A stretch of DNA of 13,964 nucleotides. It comes from Nitrospinota bacterium (lineage in GTDB: Bacteria > Nitrospinota_A > UBA7883 > JACRLM01). The stretch spans positions 1 to 13,964 of the forward strand of contig JADGAO010000068.1 in the NCBI GenBank assembly GCA_015231995.1, in the 5' to 3' direction. The position numbers and the translations under genes are program-made. Every line of letters starts with the position of its first letter. The first letter of the stretch is position 1. Below are positions 6,489 through 12,216 of this stretch, in pieces. The notes under the pieces are model-generated. The model saw nothing but the letters and a program-made list of their open reading frames with translations, made no database searches and was not told the DNA's origin.

Positions 6489-6875
6489 TCACCCTCTATT
6501 TCTCAAAATATTGTACCCCGCCCCGACTCCATAAAGAATCAACGTCACCGCGATGAGAAAATCCGAAAACCCTCCGCCCTGCACGGCCGTGTATAGAAAC
6601 CACGAGCCTACAGCGATCAATATCGCGCAGACCACAAGCCCTGCGATTCCGGGCAACGCCTTTGCCACGGGTTTTTCATTTCGTTTTTTCGATCTGCCCA
6701 TCTTGTATCGCCATCGCGCCTGACCCACGACACGTCTCACCCGTTCGCTCACCGTTACGCCTGCCGGGAGTTTTTCGCCGCAATAGGAGCATACGGTGTC
6801 GGAGAGTTTATGGGGAAGGGCGCATTTGGGGCATGTCTTGTAATCCCCTCCGTCGTTTTGCGTGTTATGCTTCAT
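6489..6875 (-). CDS. Zinc-ribbon membrane protein of unknown function
   Basis: This is a 128-residue protein that I do not recognise by name. The N-terminus carries a CPKC...CSYC zinc ribbon (C15, C18, C29, C32), followed by a strongly basic linker (residues 44-69) and two membrane helices at about 73-97 and 104-123 separated by a short Gly-rich turn. The layout predicts an inner-membrane protein with a cytoplasmic zinc ribbon. Its ATG lies inside the last codons of the Hda-like gene, an 11-bp overlap, so translation is probably coupled to that gene. No strong ribosome binding site is visible. Coupling to an Hda-like ATPase is suggestive, but zinc-ribbon proteins of this size are common and no role in replication can be claimed. 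Confidence 0.75.
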   Translation of the reverse strand: MKHNTQNDGGDYKTCPKCALPHKLSDTVCSYCGEKLPAGVTVSERVRRVVGQARWRYKMGRSKKRNEKPVAKALPGIAGLVVCAILIAVGSWFLYTAVQGGGFSDFLIAVTLILYGVGAGYNILRNRG

Positions 6876-7605
6876 CGCCTGTTATCCCCAACGCCTCACG
6901 CGCCAGCGGGATGCTAACCTTGCGCCCGGCGGACAGTGAATGACGGTCAATCGTTTCAAGAGCCTCCATCTGGCTTGCGGAATCCCTCGGAAGCCGGGTT
7001 ATGAGCCAGTTGGCCACGTTGTCCGGCAGGGTGAGGCCCATGCCGACCGCAACCCGTTTCAACACAGCCGCTTTTTGCTCGTCGCCCACAGGGTTAAGCG
7101 GGAGCGCCAGACCCCATAATAACCGGGTGGCCAGCCAGCTCGAAAATTTCCATGCCGTAGGAGGCTCCGTCACGGCGACGGCGAACCAGCCTCCGCTTTG
7201 CGTGACAGCGTTGTAAAGATGGAACACCTGGTCTTCCGCCTCCTGGTTTCCTTCAACCTCGTCCAAATCGTCCACGGCCAGGAAAACGGCGCCTTCGTAT
7301 TTCCCAAGATGCTCTTTTAATTCTTCATAAGTCTTCGACGTGGCGACTTTTTCTCGTATGTCTTTACCGCTGACATAAAATACGGACTCCTCGCCGGACT
7401 TTTCCCGGATCATGGAACTCATCGCTATAAGAAGATGCGTTTTCCCCGCCCCTCGTTGCCCGTACAGGACAAGACTTCTTACGCCGGATATTTCTCCTTC
7501 GGCGAACGACTTGCAAAATTTGACCGTTTCACCGTTTCTTCCATCAACAAGAAAATTTTCGAAAGAATCATTCCTCGCGGACGGAAAAGGGAATTTTAAT
7601 TGCAT
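6865..7605 (-). CDS. Hda-like DnaA-family AAA+ ATPase
   Basis: This is a 246-residue AAA+ protein matching DnaA domain III without the DNA-binding domain IV, the layout of Hda, which in E. coli works with the beta sliding clamp to convert ATP-DnaA to ADP-DnaA. The N-terminus MQLKFPFP resembles the clamp-binding QL-type motif of Hda. Walker A is GQRGAGKT (49-56), Walker B is VFLAVDDLDE (107-116), sensor 1 is near AVAVTEPP (142-149), and LATRLLWGLALPL (158-170) carries the box VII arginine R161. In the C-terminal lid LPRDSASQMEALETID, the arginine usual in sensor 2 is replaced by Ala (A210 by my alignment). I chose the ATG at 7605 so that the clamp motif is N-terminal; the ATG at 7614 is equally possible. 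The DnaA-box cluster lies about 180 bases upstream. Confidence 0.82.
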   Translation of the reverse strand: MQLKFPFPSARNDSFENFLVDGRNGETVKFCKSFAEGEISGVRSLVLYGQRGAGKTHLLIAMSSMIREKSGEESVFYVSGKDIREKVATSKTYEELKEHLGKYEGAVFLAVDDLDEVEGNQEAEDQVFHLYNAVTQSGGWFAVAVTEPPTAWKFSSWLATRLLWGLALPLNPVGDEQKAAVLKRVAVGMGLTLPDNVANWLITRLPRDSASQMEALETIDRHSLSAGRKVSIPLAREALGITGDEA

Positions 7606-7782
7606 TGTCACCATATATTTTTTGCTTGTGTTGAAAAAATCGCCTTGACAACACACGTTAGCCACGCCAGCATTGAGTTAAACCGCCATCCTTATTATAT
7701 CGGCTTTCAAATCAAAGAGATACGACATTGCGTCAATATTAGGCAATCTGCTGTAACTCGTTAAAATTTAACCTTTTCTTAA

Positions 7783-7831
7783 TGTTGATAACAACTTTAT
7801 CCACAACTTTATCCACAAAAGTTGTGGATGG
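7783..7831. promoter_or_regulatory. DnaA-box cluster, candidate replication origin or DnaA-regulated site
   Basis: Two perfect DnaA boxes TTATCCACA lie at 7797-7805 and 7809-7817, in direct orientation 12 bp apart. A minus-strand box TTATCAACA (8 of 9) lies at 7783-7791 and another, CCATCCACA (7 of 9), at 7823-7831. The last two perfect-or-near boxes also form the palindrome TCCACAA (7812-7818) and TTGTGGA (7822-7828). The stretch just to the left is AT-rich and could serve as an unwinding element. Four boxes within 49 bp far exceeds chance. Whether this is oriC, a DnaA reservoir, or an operator for the Hda-like gene cannot be decided from the window. Confidence 0.7.
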
Positions 7832-7949
7832 TTTCCGGCGCTCTATAGTCCAGCGTCCCGGCTTGTTCCAAATCCCGATTTCAGTGAAACGAAGAGTTGG
7901 AAAAGGGAACGCCATTCGTCTTTCCTGTCTAAGCGCAATTGTTTAATCG

Positions 7950-8005
7950 TATCAGGCTCTTCGGTTATCAGGCCATGCGGCCGGGCGCTAATCCGGCGCC
8001 TGATA
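7950..8005. repeat. Direct repeat and hairpin upstream of the 56-residue gene
   Basis: TATCAGGC occurs at 7950-7957 and 7966-7973, 16 bp apart. The second copy pairs with GCCTGATA at 7998-8005, and an inner GCCGG (7980-7984) pairs with CCGGC (7993-7997), giving a 13-bp stem with a one-sided bulge and an 8-base loop. A short run TTTTAAAG follows. It could be a regulator binding site or a transcription attenuator or terminator; nothing decides this. Confidence 0.5.
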
Positions 8006-8075
8006 TTTTAAAGCCACTCCTTTCGTATGTTATCATTTCCCGTAGAACTCACAACCTTTGGAGGGGAGACGAGCC

Positions 8076-8246
8076 ATGCCGGACGAGTTGAAAACCGCCG
8101 CGAACTGGGCCAAAGAGATTGGCCTGCCGGAAAAGAAACTTAAAGACGCGTTGAAGGGCGCCAATATCCAACCCGACGCAAAGAAGGGATGTTGCTCCTA
8201 TTATTCCAAAGCTTCGGTGGAAAAGGCCAAGAAGAGCGTCAACTAG
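8076..8246 (+). CDS. Small basic protein, possible helix-turn-helix domain
   Basis: This is a 56-residue lysine-rich protein that I cannot name. The pattern ANWAKEIGLPEKKLKDALKGANIQPD, then a KKGCCSYY turn, then a final helix SKASVEKAKKSV, resembles a MerR- or winged-helix-like fold in which a short helix pair is followed by a beta turn. This is a resemblance by eye only. C39-C40 are adjacent. I chose the ATG at 8076 because GGAGGGG lies about ten bases upstream, one of the better ribosome binding sites in the window, which supports real translation; the in-frame TTG at 8058 lies within or before that site. It is followed by a GCGGGGTG/CACCCCGC hairpin (8295-8315) and then by repeats. It stands alone, just right of the DnaA-box region. 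Confidence 0.75.
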   Translation: MPDELKTAANWAKEIGLPEKKLKDALKGANIQPDAKKGCCSYYSKASVEKAKKSVN

Positions 8247-8294
8247 GGGCGGGTTTCAAATCCGTCCTTTTTCCCGCTTTGTGTTTGACGCTCG

Positions 8295-8315
8295 GCGGGG
8301 TGTTCTTCACCCCGC
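8295..8315 (+). terminator. GC-rich hairpin after the small protein gene
   Basis: GCGGGGTG (8295-8302) and CACCCCGC (8308-8315) form a perfect 8-bp stem with a 5-base loop, 48 bases after the stop codon at 8246. No T run follows, so this is at best a weak or Rho-assisted terminator, or part of the repeat cluster that begins at 8324. Confidence 0.35.
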
Positions 8316-8323
8316 GTCCACCG

Positions 8324-8383
8324 GTAGGGGCGGCTCGGGAGCCGCCCTTCCTTTACGACGGGCGCGTCGCGACGCGCCCCTAC
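8324..8383. repeat. Full copy of the GTAGGGGC palindromic repeat
   Basis: The ends are GTAGGGGC (8324-8331) and GCCCCTAC (8376-8383). Inside are two hairpins: GGGCGGCT/AGCCGCCC (8328-8347) and GGGCGCGTC/GACGCGCCC (8360-8379). The ends match the element at 2136-2205, but the inner arms have a different sequence and are still self-complementary. Confidence 0.75.
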
Positions 8384-8385
8384 GT

Positions 8386-8600
8386 TGTCATCCTGAGGAA
8401 GACCGTTTTTTGTCATCCTGAGCGAAGCGAAGGATCAAAGTAAAACAGAACATTCTATTTGATAGATTCTTCGCGTTGCTCAGAATGACAATGTTTTGTC
8501 ATCCTGAGGAAGGCCGTTTTTTGTCATCCTGAGTGAAACGAAGGGCTCAGCATGACAACGCTGACGCTCAGAATGACACTGTTCGCGCTCAGAATGACAA
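8386..8600. repeat. Cluster of TGTCATCCTGAG / CTCAGAATGACA repeats
   Basis: Together with the element at 8324-8383 this fills most of the 400-base gap between the small gene and the glycosyltransferase-like gene. Forward units TGTCATCCTGAG start at 8386, 8411, 8497 and 8522. Inverted units (CTCAGCATGACA or CTCAGAATGACA) end at 8490, 8556, 8578 and 8599. The best-formed copy is 8411-8490, about 80 bp, with imperfect inverted ends (TGTCATCCTGAGCGAAGCGA and TTCGCGTTGCTCAGAATGACA reduced to matching cores) around an AT-rich centre. It looks like a nested, partly degraded array of a MITE- or REP-like element. No spacers of constant length are present, so it is not a CRISPR. Confidence 0.8.
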
Positions 8601-8653
8601 TGTTGCGAAAATGACGGTTACGCAAAGGTCTGCTAACCCAGGGAAGGTAAAGT

Positions 8654-9766
8654 TTGAGAGCCTCGCCAAAAGATTCCGGCAAGCCGCTGATTCTCTATTA
8701 CGTCTCCGGCCACGGGTTCGGTCACGCCGCACGGGCGTCCCGCGTCATCCGGGAGCTTATTAAGCGCTACGATGTCAACGTAGTCATCCGCACGATGGCG
8801 CCAGCGTTCATCTTTAAACACGCCGTTGGAAGCGATGTGACGCTTGCGCGGGCCGATGTGGATTCCGGCCCGGCGCAGAGCGACTGCCTTCATACCGACA
8901 TTCCGGCCACGCTCGAGCGGATCACCCGCCATCTGCGCGATTTCGACGCGACGGCGCAAAAAGAGGCGGAATACGCGGCGAGCCTGAACCCCGGCGTTAT
9001 TGTCGCGGACATCGCCCCGTTGGGGGTGGAGGTGGGGAGCCTTCTTAAAAAGCCGACGATTGTCGTGGCGAACTTTTTGTGGGACTGGATATACGGGGAC
9101 TATGCGGCGCATAATCCGCAATTCGCGCAGATATCCCGAAGGTTCACGCAAATCTATTCGAAAGCCACGAGGATATTGAGAACGCCGCTTAGCGGCGGGA
9201 TGGACGGTTATTCCAACATAACGGATATCCCGCTGATCGCGCCGTCAATAAAAAAAACCAGAGAGGCCGCAAGGGAGGAGCTTGGGCTTTCGAAGGATGA
9301 GAAGTTCGTTCTCGTATCGCTGGGGGGGATAGGTTCCGAGCGGTTTTTCTCACGGCTTGACGATCGGATTACGAAGTTCAACATGATGATACTGGGACAG
9401 GGGGAGAGGCGATCCGGGAATGTATTCCAATTCGATTGTGCCAACGCTTTGCATAACGACCTTCTATCCGCCGCCGATGTGGTGGTGGGCAAACTCGGCT
9501 ACGGATTGTGCTCCGAGTTGATCGCGCAGAAGAGACCCCTGCTTTACACGCATCGCGCCGATTTCGTAGAATATAATGTGTTGAACGATGGATTGAGAAA
9601 ATACGTGGCTGTGGACACTCTCCCGCCGGACGAGTTTTTCGAGGGTAGCCTTGACGAGCCGTTGACACAGCTTTTAGGCTCGCGCCATCCCACAGCGGAA
9701 ACGCCGCTCGACGGGGCGCGGATAGCCGCCGCAATTATCACCAGCCATACGGAAAAACGCCCATGA
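8654..9766 (+). CDS. GT-B-fold glycosyltransferase-like protein related to the N-terminal domain of plant L-arabinokinase
   Basis: This is a 370-residue protein with the MurG-like GT-B layout: an N-terminal Rossmann half with SGHGFGHAARASRVI (18-32), a conserved middle VIVADIAPLG and FLWDWIYGDY (115-150), then DIPLIAPSIKKTREAAREEL (191-210) and a C-terminal half with GGIGSER (224-230) and GKLGYGLCSELIAQKRPLL (279-297). These segments correspond in order to the N-terminal, non-kinase half of plant L-arabinokinase as I remember it; the kinase half is absent. The substrate is unknown. The start is a TTG at 8654 preceded by GGAAGG; no ATG or GTG lies upstream of the essential GHGFGH motif within reach, so a non-ATG start is needed. 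It abuts the repeat cluster and overlaps the sigma-54 activator gene by four bases, so the two are probably translationally coupled. Confidence 0.8.
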   Translation: MRASPKDSGKPLILYYVSGHGFGHAARASRVIRELIKRYDVNVVIRTMAPAFIFKHAVGSDVTLARADVDSGPAQSDCLHTDIPATLERITRHLRDFDATAQKEAEYAASLNPGVIVADIAPLGVEVGSLLKKPTIVVANFLWDWIYGDYAAHNPQFAQISRRFTQIYSKATRILRTPLSGGMDGYSNITDIPLIAPSIKKTREAAREELGLSKDEKFVLVSLGGIGSERFFSRLDDRITKFNMMILGQGERRSGNVFQFDCANALHNDLLSAADVVVGKLGYGLCSELIAQKRPLLYTHRADFVEYNVLNDGLRKYVAVDTLPPDEFFEGSLDEPLTQLLGSRHPTAETPLDGARIAAAIITSHTEKRP

Positions 9767-11139
9767 GCCAGATTGAAGCCGCGAATACCGCGATGAGTGA
9801 GCTTAACGGAGCCTTCATCAAAGGTGTGCTCGACAGCATCCGCGATTCCATAAAGATCATAGACCACGAGTACAACATCTTTTACGCGAACCGGGCGGGG
9901 CTTGAGCTTGTCGGCAAGACTCTCGACAAAGTCGTCGGCCCGCACAGGAAATGCTTCGAGGTGTTCAACAAGAGTCCCGAAGAATGCTCCTATTGCGTGG
10001 TCACGCAGGTTTTCAACACGGGCCAGCCCGCCTTCAGCTCATACACCATGAACGTCAACGGGGAGACGTTGTTCAAGGAGGTCTCCGTGTTTCCGCTGAC
10101 CGACTCCACCGGCAAGGTGGACAAGGCCATAGAGATAATCCGGGACGTCACGGAACTTCGCAGGGACATAACCACGTCGGCGGAGTTTTCCAACATCATC
10201 AGCAAAGACGCGAAGATGCAGGATGTGTTCGAGCTGATGTCCGCCGTCGCCCCTACAGCCTCCACCGTACTCATTTACGGGGAGACCGGCACAGGCAAGG
10301 AACTGGTGGCGCGGGGCATACATCAATCGTCCAAACGCGCCGGAAGGAAATTCGTGGCGATCAACTGCGCCGCGCTTACGGACACACTGCTGGAGACGGA
10401 GCTGTTCGGCCACGAGAAAGGCTCGTTCACCGGAGCGGATCAGCGCAGGATCGGCAAATTCGAATTGGCGGACAAAGGCACGCTGTTCCTCGACGAGATC
10501 GGCAATATCTCCCCTGCGATGCAGGTGAAGATATTGCGCGTTTTGCAGGAGGGGGAGTTCACCCGCGTCGGCGGCAACGACGTGATAAAAGTGGACGTGC
10601 GTTATATCTGCGCCACGAACGTGGACCTCAAAGAGGCGGTGCGCAGGAACGAGTTCCGCGAAGACCTTTACTACCGCATCAACGTCGTGCCGATCCAGCT
10701 TCCGCCGTTACGCGACAGGCCGGGGGACATACCCCTGCTGGCCGACTATTATTTGCGCAACTTCAACAGGGCCATCGGCAAGAACTTCGCAGGGTTTTCG
10801 TCCGATGCGTTGGAGAGGATGGTGGGATACTCCTGGCCCGGCAACATACGCGAGTTCCGCAACCTCATCGAACGCGCCGTGATCCTCTCCAAGGGGCAGT
10901 ACGTTGACAGGATGGATATCCCCGCGCAAACAACCCCGGCAATGGCCGCTGGAAAGGCCGCTACCGGGGATATGGAAATGAAAGACGTAGTGGAAATTGC
11001 GGAACGGGAATACCTTGTCGGTTTGTTGAAACGGTTCAACGGCAACATAACCGATACGGCGCGGCAGGCCGGTGTGAACGCCCGCACGATACACCGCAAG
11101 ATGAAAGAATTCGAGATAGACCGTTCGGAGTTCCGCTAA
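9763..11139 (+). CDS. Sigma-54-dependent transcriptional activator, PAS-AAA+-Fis
   Basis: This is a 458-residue bacterial enhancer-binding protein that uses ATP to open promoters held by sigma-54 RNA polymerase. The N-terminal PAS domain (about 15-135) contains a cysteine cluster, C64, C75 and C78, in HRKCFEVFNKSPEECSYC. The AAA+ domain (about 145-385) has Walker A GETGTGKE (173-180), the sigma-54 contact loop GSFTGA (220-225), where Ser replaces the usual Ala of GAFTGA, Walker B GTLFLDEIG (239-247), and an arginine-finger region REDLYYRINV. The C-terminal Fis-type helix-turn-helix is GNITDTARQAGVNARTIHRKM. There is no receiver domain, so the signal is probably sensed directly by the PAS domain. 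It starts on the last codon of the arabinokinase-like gene (ATGA overlap), and its target promoters may be near but none is visible. It ends 11 bases from a convergent gene. Confidence 0.95.
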   Translation: MSQIEAANTAMSELNGAFIKGVLDSIRDSIKIIDHEYNIFYANRAGLELVGKTLDKVVGPHRKCFEVFNKSPEECSYCVVTQVFNTGQPAFSSYTMNVNGETLFKEVSVFPLTDSTGKVDKAIEIIRDVTELRRDITTSAEFSNIISKDAKMQDVFELMSAVAPTASTVLIYGETGTGKELVARGIHQSSKRAGRKFVAINCAALTDTLLETELFGHEKGSFTGADQRRIGKFELADKGTLFLDEIGNISPAMQVKILRVLQEGEFTRVGGNDVIKVDVRYICATNVDLKEAVRRNEFREDLYYRINVVPIQLPPLRDRPGDIPLLADYYLRNFNRAIGKNFAGFSSDALERMVGYSWPGNIREFRNLIERAVILSKGQYVDRMDIPAQTTPAMAAGKAATGDMEMKDVVEIAEREYLVGLLKRFNGNITDTARQAGVNARTIHRKMKEFEIDRSEFR

Positions 11140-11150
11140 AGGGAGGGGCT

Positions 11151-11372
11151 TCAGGGAGCTGGCGTCAGTACGTAATCCTTCACAAGCTTTGCGATAAGCA
11201 GAATAACCGGCGTTGCGTGCATTAGCAGGTCGAAAATATCTATCGGTTTTGCCAGCGTCCCGTTCTTGAGCATTATCAGCTTTTCCAGAAGATGCGGCAT
11301 CGGGAAAAATGGCGCCAGCCCCAATACGACGGCCAAAAACACCAATGCGCCGTATGGCAGAGAGTCGAGCAT
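11151..11372 (-). CDS. Small two-helix membrane protein (annotated in relatives as RND transporter-like)
   Basis: This is a 73-residue protein with two hydrophobic helices, about residues 6-23 and 50-66, linked by PHLLEKLIMLKNGTLAKPIDIFDLLMH. This pattern, a helix, PHLxEKLxML, a P(I/F)DIFDLLMH turn and a second helix, is one I recall from small proteins often labelled RND transporter, a label that does not describe a real function at this length. I chose the ATG at 11372; the reading frame continues upstream over the thioredoxin gene but that part is a shadow. It follows the thioredoxin stop by 23 bases on the same strand and is probably its operon partner. It converges on the sigma-54 activator gene. 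Confidence 0.7.
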   Translation of the reverse strand: MLDSLPYGALVFLAVVLGLAPFFPMPHLLEKLIMLKNGTLAKPIDIFDLLMHATPVILLIAKLVKDYVLTPAP

Positions 11373-11395
11373 CGCCACTTCGTAAAACCGCCCCC

Positions 11396-11743
11396 CTATG
11401 GGAGCGGCGCCGCTTTCTTGCTGAGAGACTCGTTGATGAAGTTGACGATGGCCTGTTTCGGGACGGCTCCGACGATCTGGTTGACGACCTCGCCTTTGTT
11501 GAAAAGGATGATGGTCGGTATCCCTCGTATGCCGTACCGAGCCGGTATCTGGCGAACTTCCTCGGTGTCCACCTTGGCCACTTTCACCTTGCCATCGAGC
11601 TCTACGGCAAGTTCCTCTATTATCGGGGCGATCATCTTGCACGGCCCGCACCACGCCGCCCAAAAGTCCACAAGCACCGGAATGGGGCTGTCCAGCGCTT
11701 CGGCCTTGAAATTGTCATCGTTAAGGTGAACGACCTTCGACAT
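11396..11743 (-). CDS. trxA: Thioredoxin
   Basis: This is a 115-residue classical thioredoxin, a cytoplasmic dithiol reductant for enzymes such as ribonucleotide reductase and for protein disulfides. The active site is W31-C32-G-P-C35, preceded by VLVDFWAA, and the cis-proline P76 lies in GIRGIPTIILFNKG. The expected buried Asp (D26) and the VDTEE segment are present. There is no signal peptide. The start at 11743 is firm: AAGGAG lies seven bases upstream, the best ribosome binding site of the minus-strand genes here. A small membrane protein gene follows 23 bases downstream. The upstream gap to the TetR gene contains repeats, and a clear promoter is not visible. Confidence 0.96.
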   Translation of the reverse strand: MSKVVHLNDDNFKAEALDSPIPVLVDFWAAWCGPCKMIAPIIEELAVELDGKVKVAKVDTEEVRQIPARYGIRGIPTIILFNKGEVVNQIVGAVPKQAIVNFINESLSKKAAPLP

Positions 11744-11921
11744 CCCAAATCTCCTTCTTAACTTTAATCGCGTTTAAAACAAGTCTCGTTCTTCTCCACT
11801 ATTGGATGCGCGACAGGCCGTATCGGTTCATAATTTTACACTTTTCCTTCCGGCGGCTGGAGCGGTTCGCTAATCCGCCATTCGGCAAAGGGAGGCTCTG
11901 CAACACATCAATTACACAATT

Positions 11922-12083
11922 TTGTCATCCTGAGGGAGCCTTGGCGATCGTTGTCATCCTGAGGGAGCCCTAGCGACCGAAGGATCAAAGTATAATAAAA
12001 TATTATTTTAGATAGATTCTTCGCGTTGCTCAGAATGACAACGCGGAGTTTACCCTGAGTCTTTCGAAGGGTTCAGAATGACG
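11922..12083. repeat. Second cluster of TGTCATCCTGAG / CAGAATGACA repeats
   Basis: Forward units start at 11923 and 11952 and are a 29-base tandem duplication (TGTCATCCTGAGGGAGCC in both). Inverted units end at 12040 (CTCAGAATGACA) and 12083 (TTCAGAATGACG). The core copy 11952-12040 shares AAGGATCAAAGTA and GATAGATTCTTCGCGTTGCT with the copy at 8411-8490, while the AT-rich centre differs. Similarity continues past the end: TTGCGA and TTACGCAAAGG occur after both clusters (8603-8627 and 12087-12113). Confidence 0.8.
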
Positions 12084-12160
12084 ATATTGCGAATTCGATG
12101 GATTACGCAAAGGCATTCTTTCTAGGCGAGAAAAAGAATCATCCCTCGCCTCCCCAAAAT

Positions 12161-12190
12161 ATACTATTGACTAAAATTAGACTTTAGTAT
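12161..12190. promoter_or_regulatory. Dyad-symmetric candidate operator of the TetR regulator
   Basis: The arms 12161-12174 and 12177-12190 are inverted repeats matching at 11 of 14 positions around a 2-base centre; the outer ATACTA/TAGTAT pairs are perfect and extend to ATATACTA (12159-12166) and TAGTATAT (12185-12192). The dyad covers the -35 box and the spacer, touching the first base of the -10 box, as expected for a self-repressing TetR operator. Binding is inferred. Confidence 0.6.
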
Positions 12191-12195
12191 ATATT
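12167..12195 (+). promoter_or_regulatory. Putative sigma-70 type promoter of the tetR-lnt-like pair
   Basis: TTGACT (12167-12172, 5 of 6 to consensus) and TATATT (12190-12195, 5 of 6) are separated by exactly 17 bases. The leader to the ATG at 12217 is short and contains GGGAGG as the ribosome binding site. Confidence 0.65.
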
Positions 12196-12216
12196 TCTTA
12201 GTGAAAGGGAGGCTAT

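Larger units (their letters stand above)
7606..8075. other. Intergenic region with DnaA boxes, between the Hda-like gene and a small plus-strand gene
   Basis: This is a gap of about 470 bases with no coding sequence that I can support. It holds an AT-rich part (about 7670-7800), a possible -10 box TATAAT for the Hda-like gene (minus strand, 7694-7699, no good -35), the 13-bp palindrome GTTAAAATTTAAC at 7760-7772, a cluster of DnaA boxes (7783-7831), and a hairpin at 7966-8005 before the small gene. The nearest genes on the left read left and those on the right read right. Confidence 0.8.
11744..12216. other. Intergenic region between divergent trxA and tetR genes, mostly repeats
   Basis: This gap of about 470 bases contains no convincing gene. 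From 11744 to 11920 I see no clear structure beyond the thioredoxin ribosome binding site. From 11922 to 12083 it is filled with repeats of the TGTCATCCTGAG family. From 12159 to 12216 it carries the promoter, dyad and ribosome binding site of the TetR gene. Confidence 0.8.

Noticed and set aside
8386..8600. Possible CRISPR array
   Set aside because: Repeats occur in both orientations, spacing is irregular and units are truncated, so the pattern is that of nested palindromic elements.
9951..10907. 318-codon plus-strand frame inside the sigma-54 activator
   Set aside because: It is an Arg/His/Gln-rich shadow of a gene whose own frame has all the family motifs.
11373..11663. N-terminal extension of the small membrane protein across the thioredoxin gene
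   Set aside because: This part overlaps thioredoxin in another frame and has no domain; the ATG at 11372 gives the family length.
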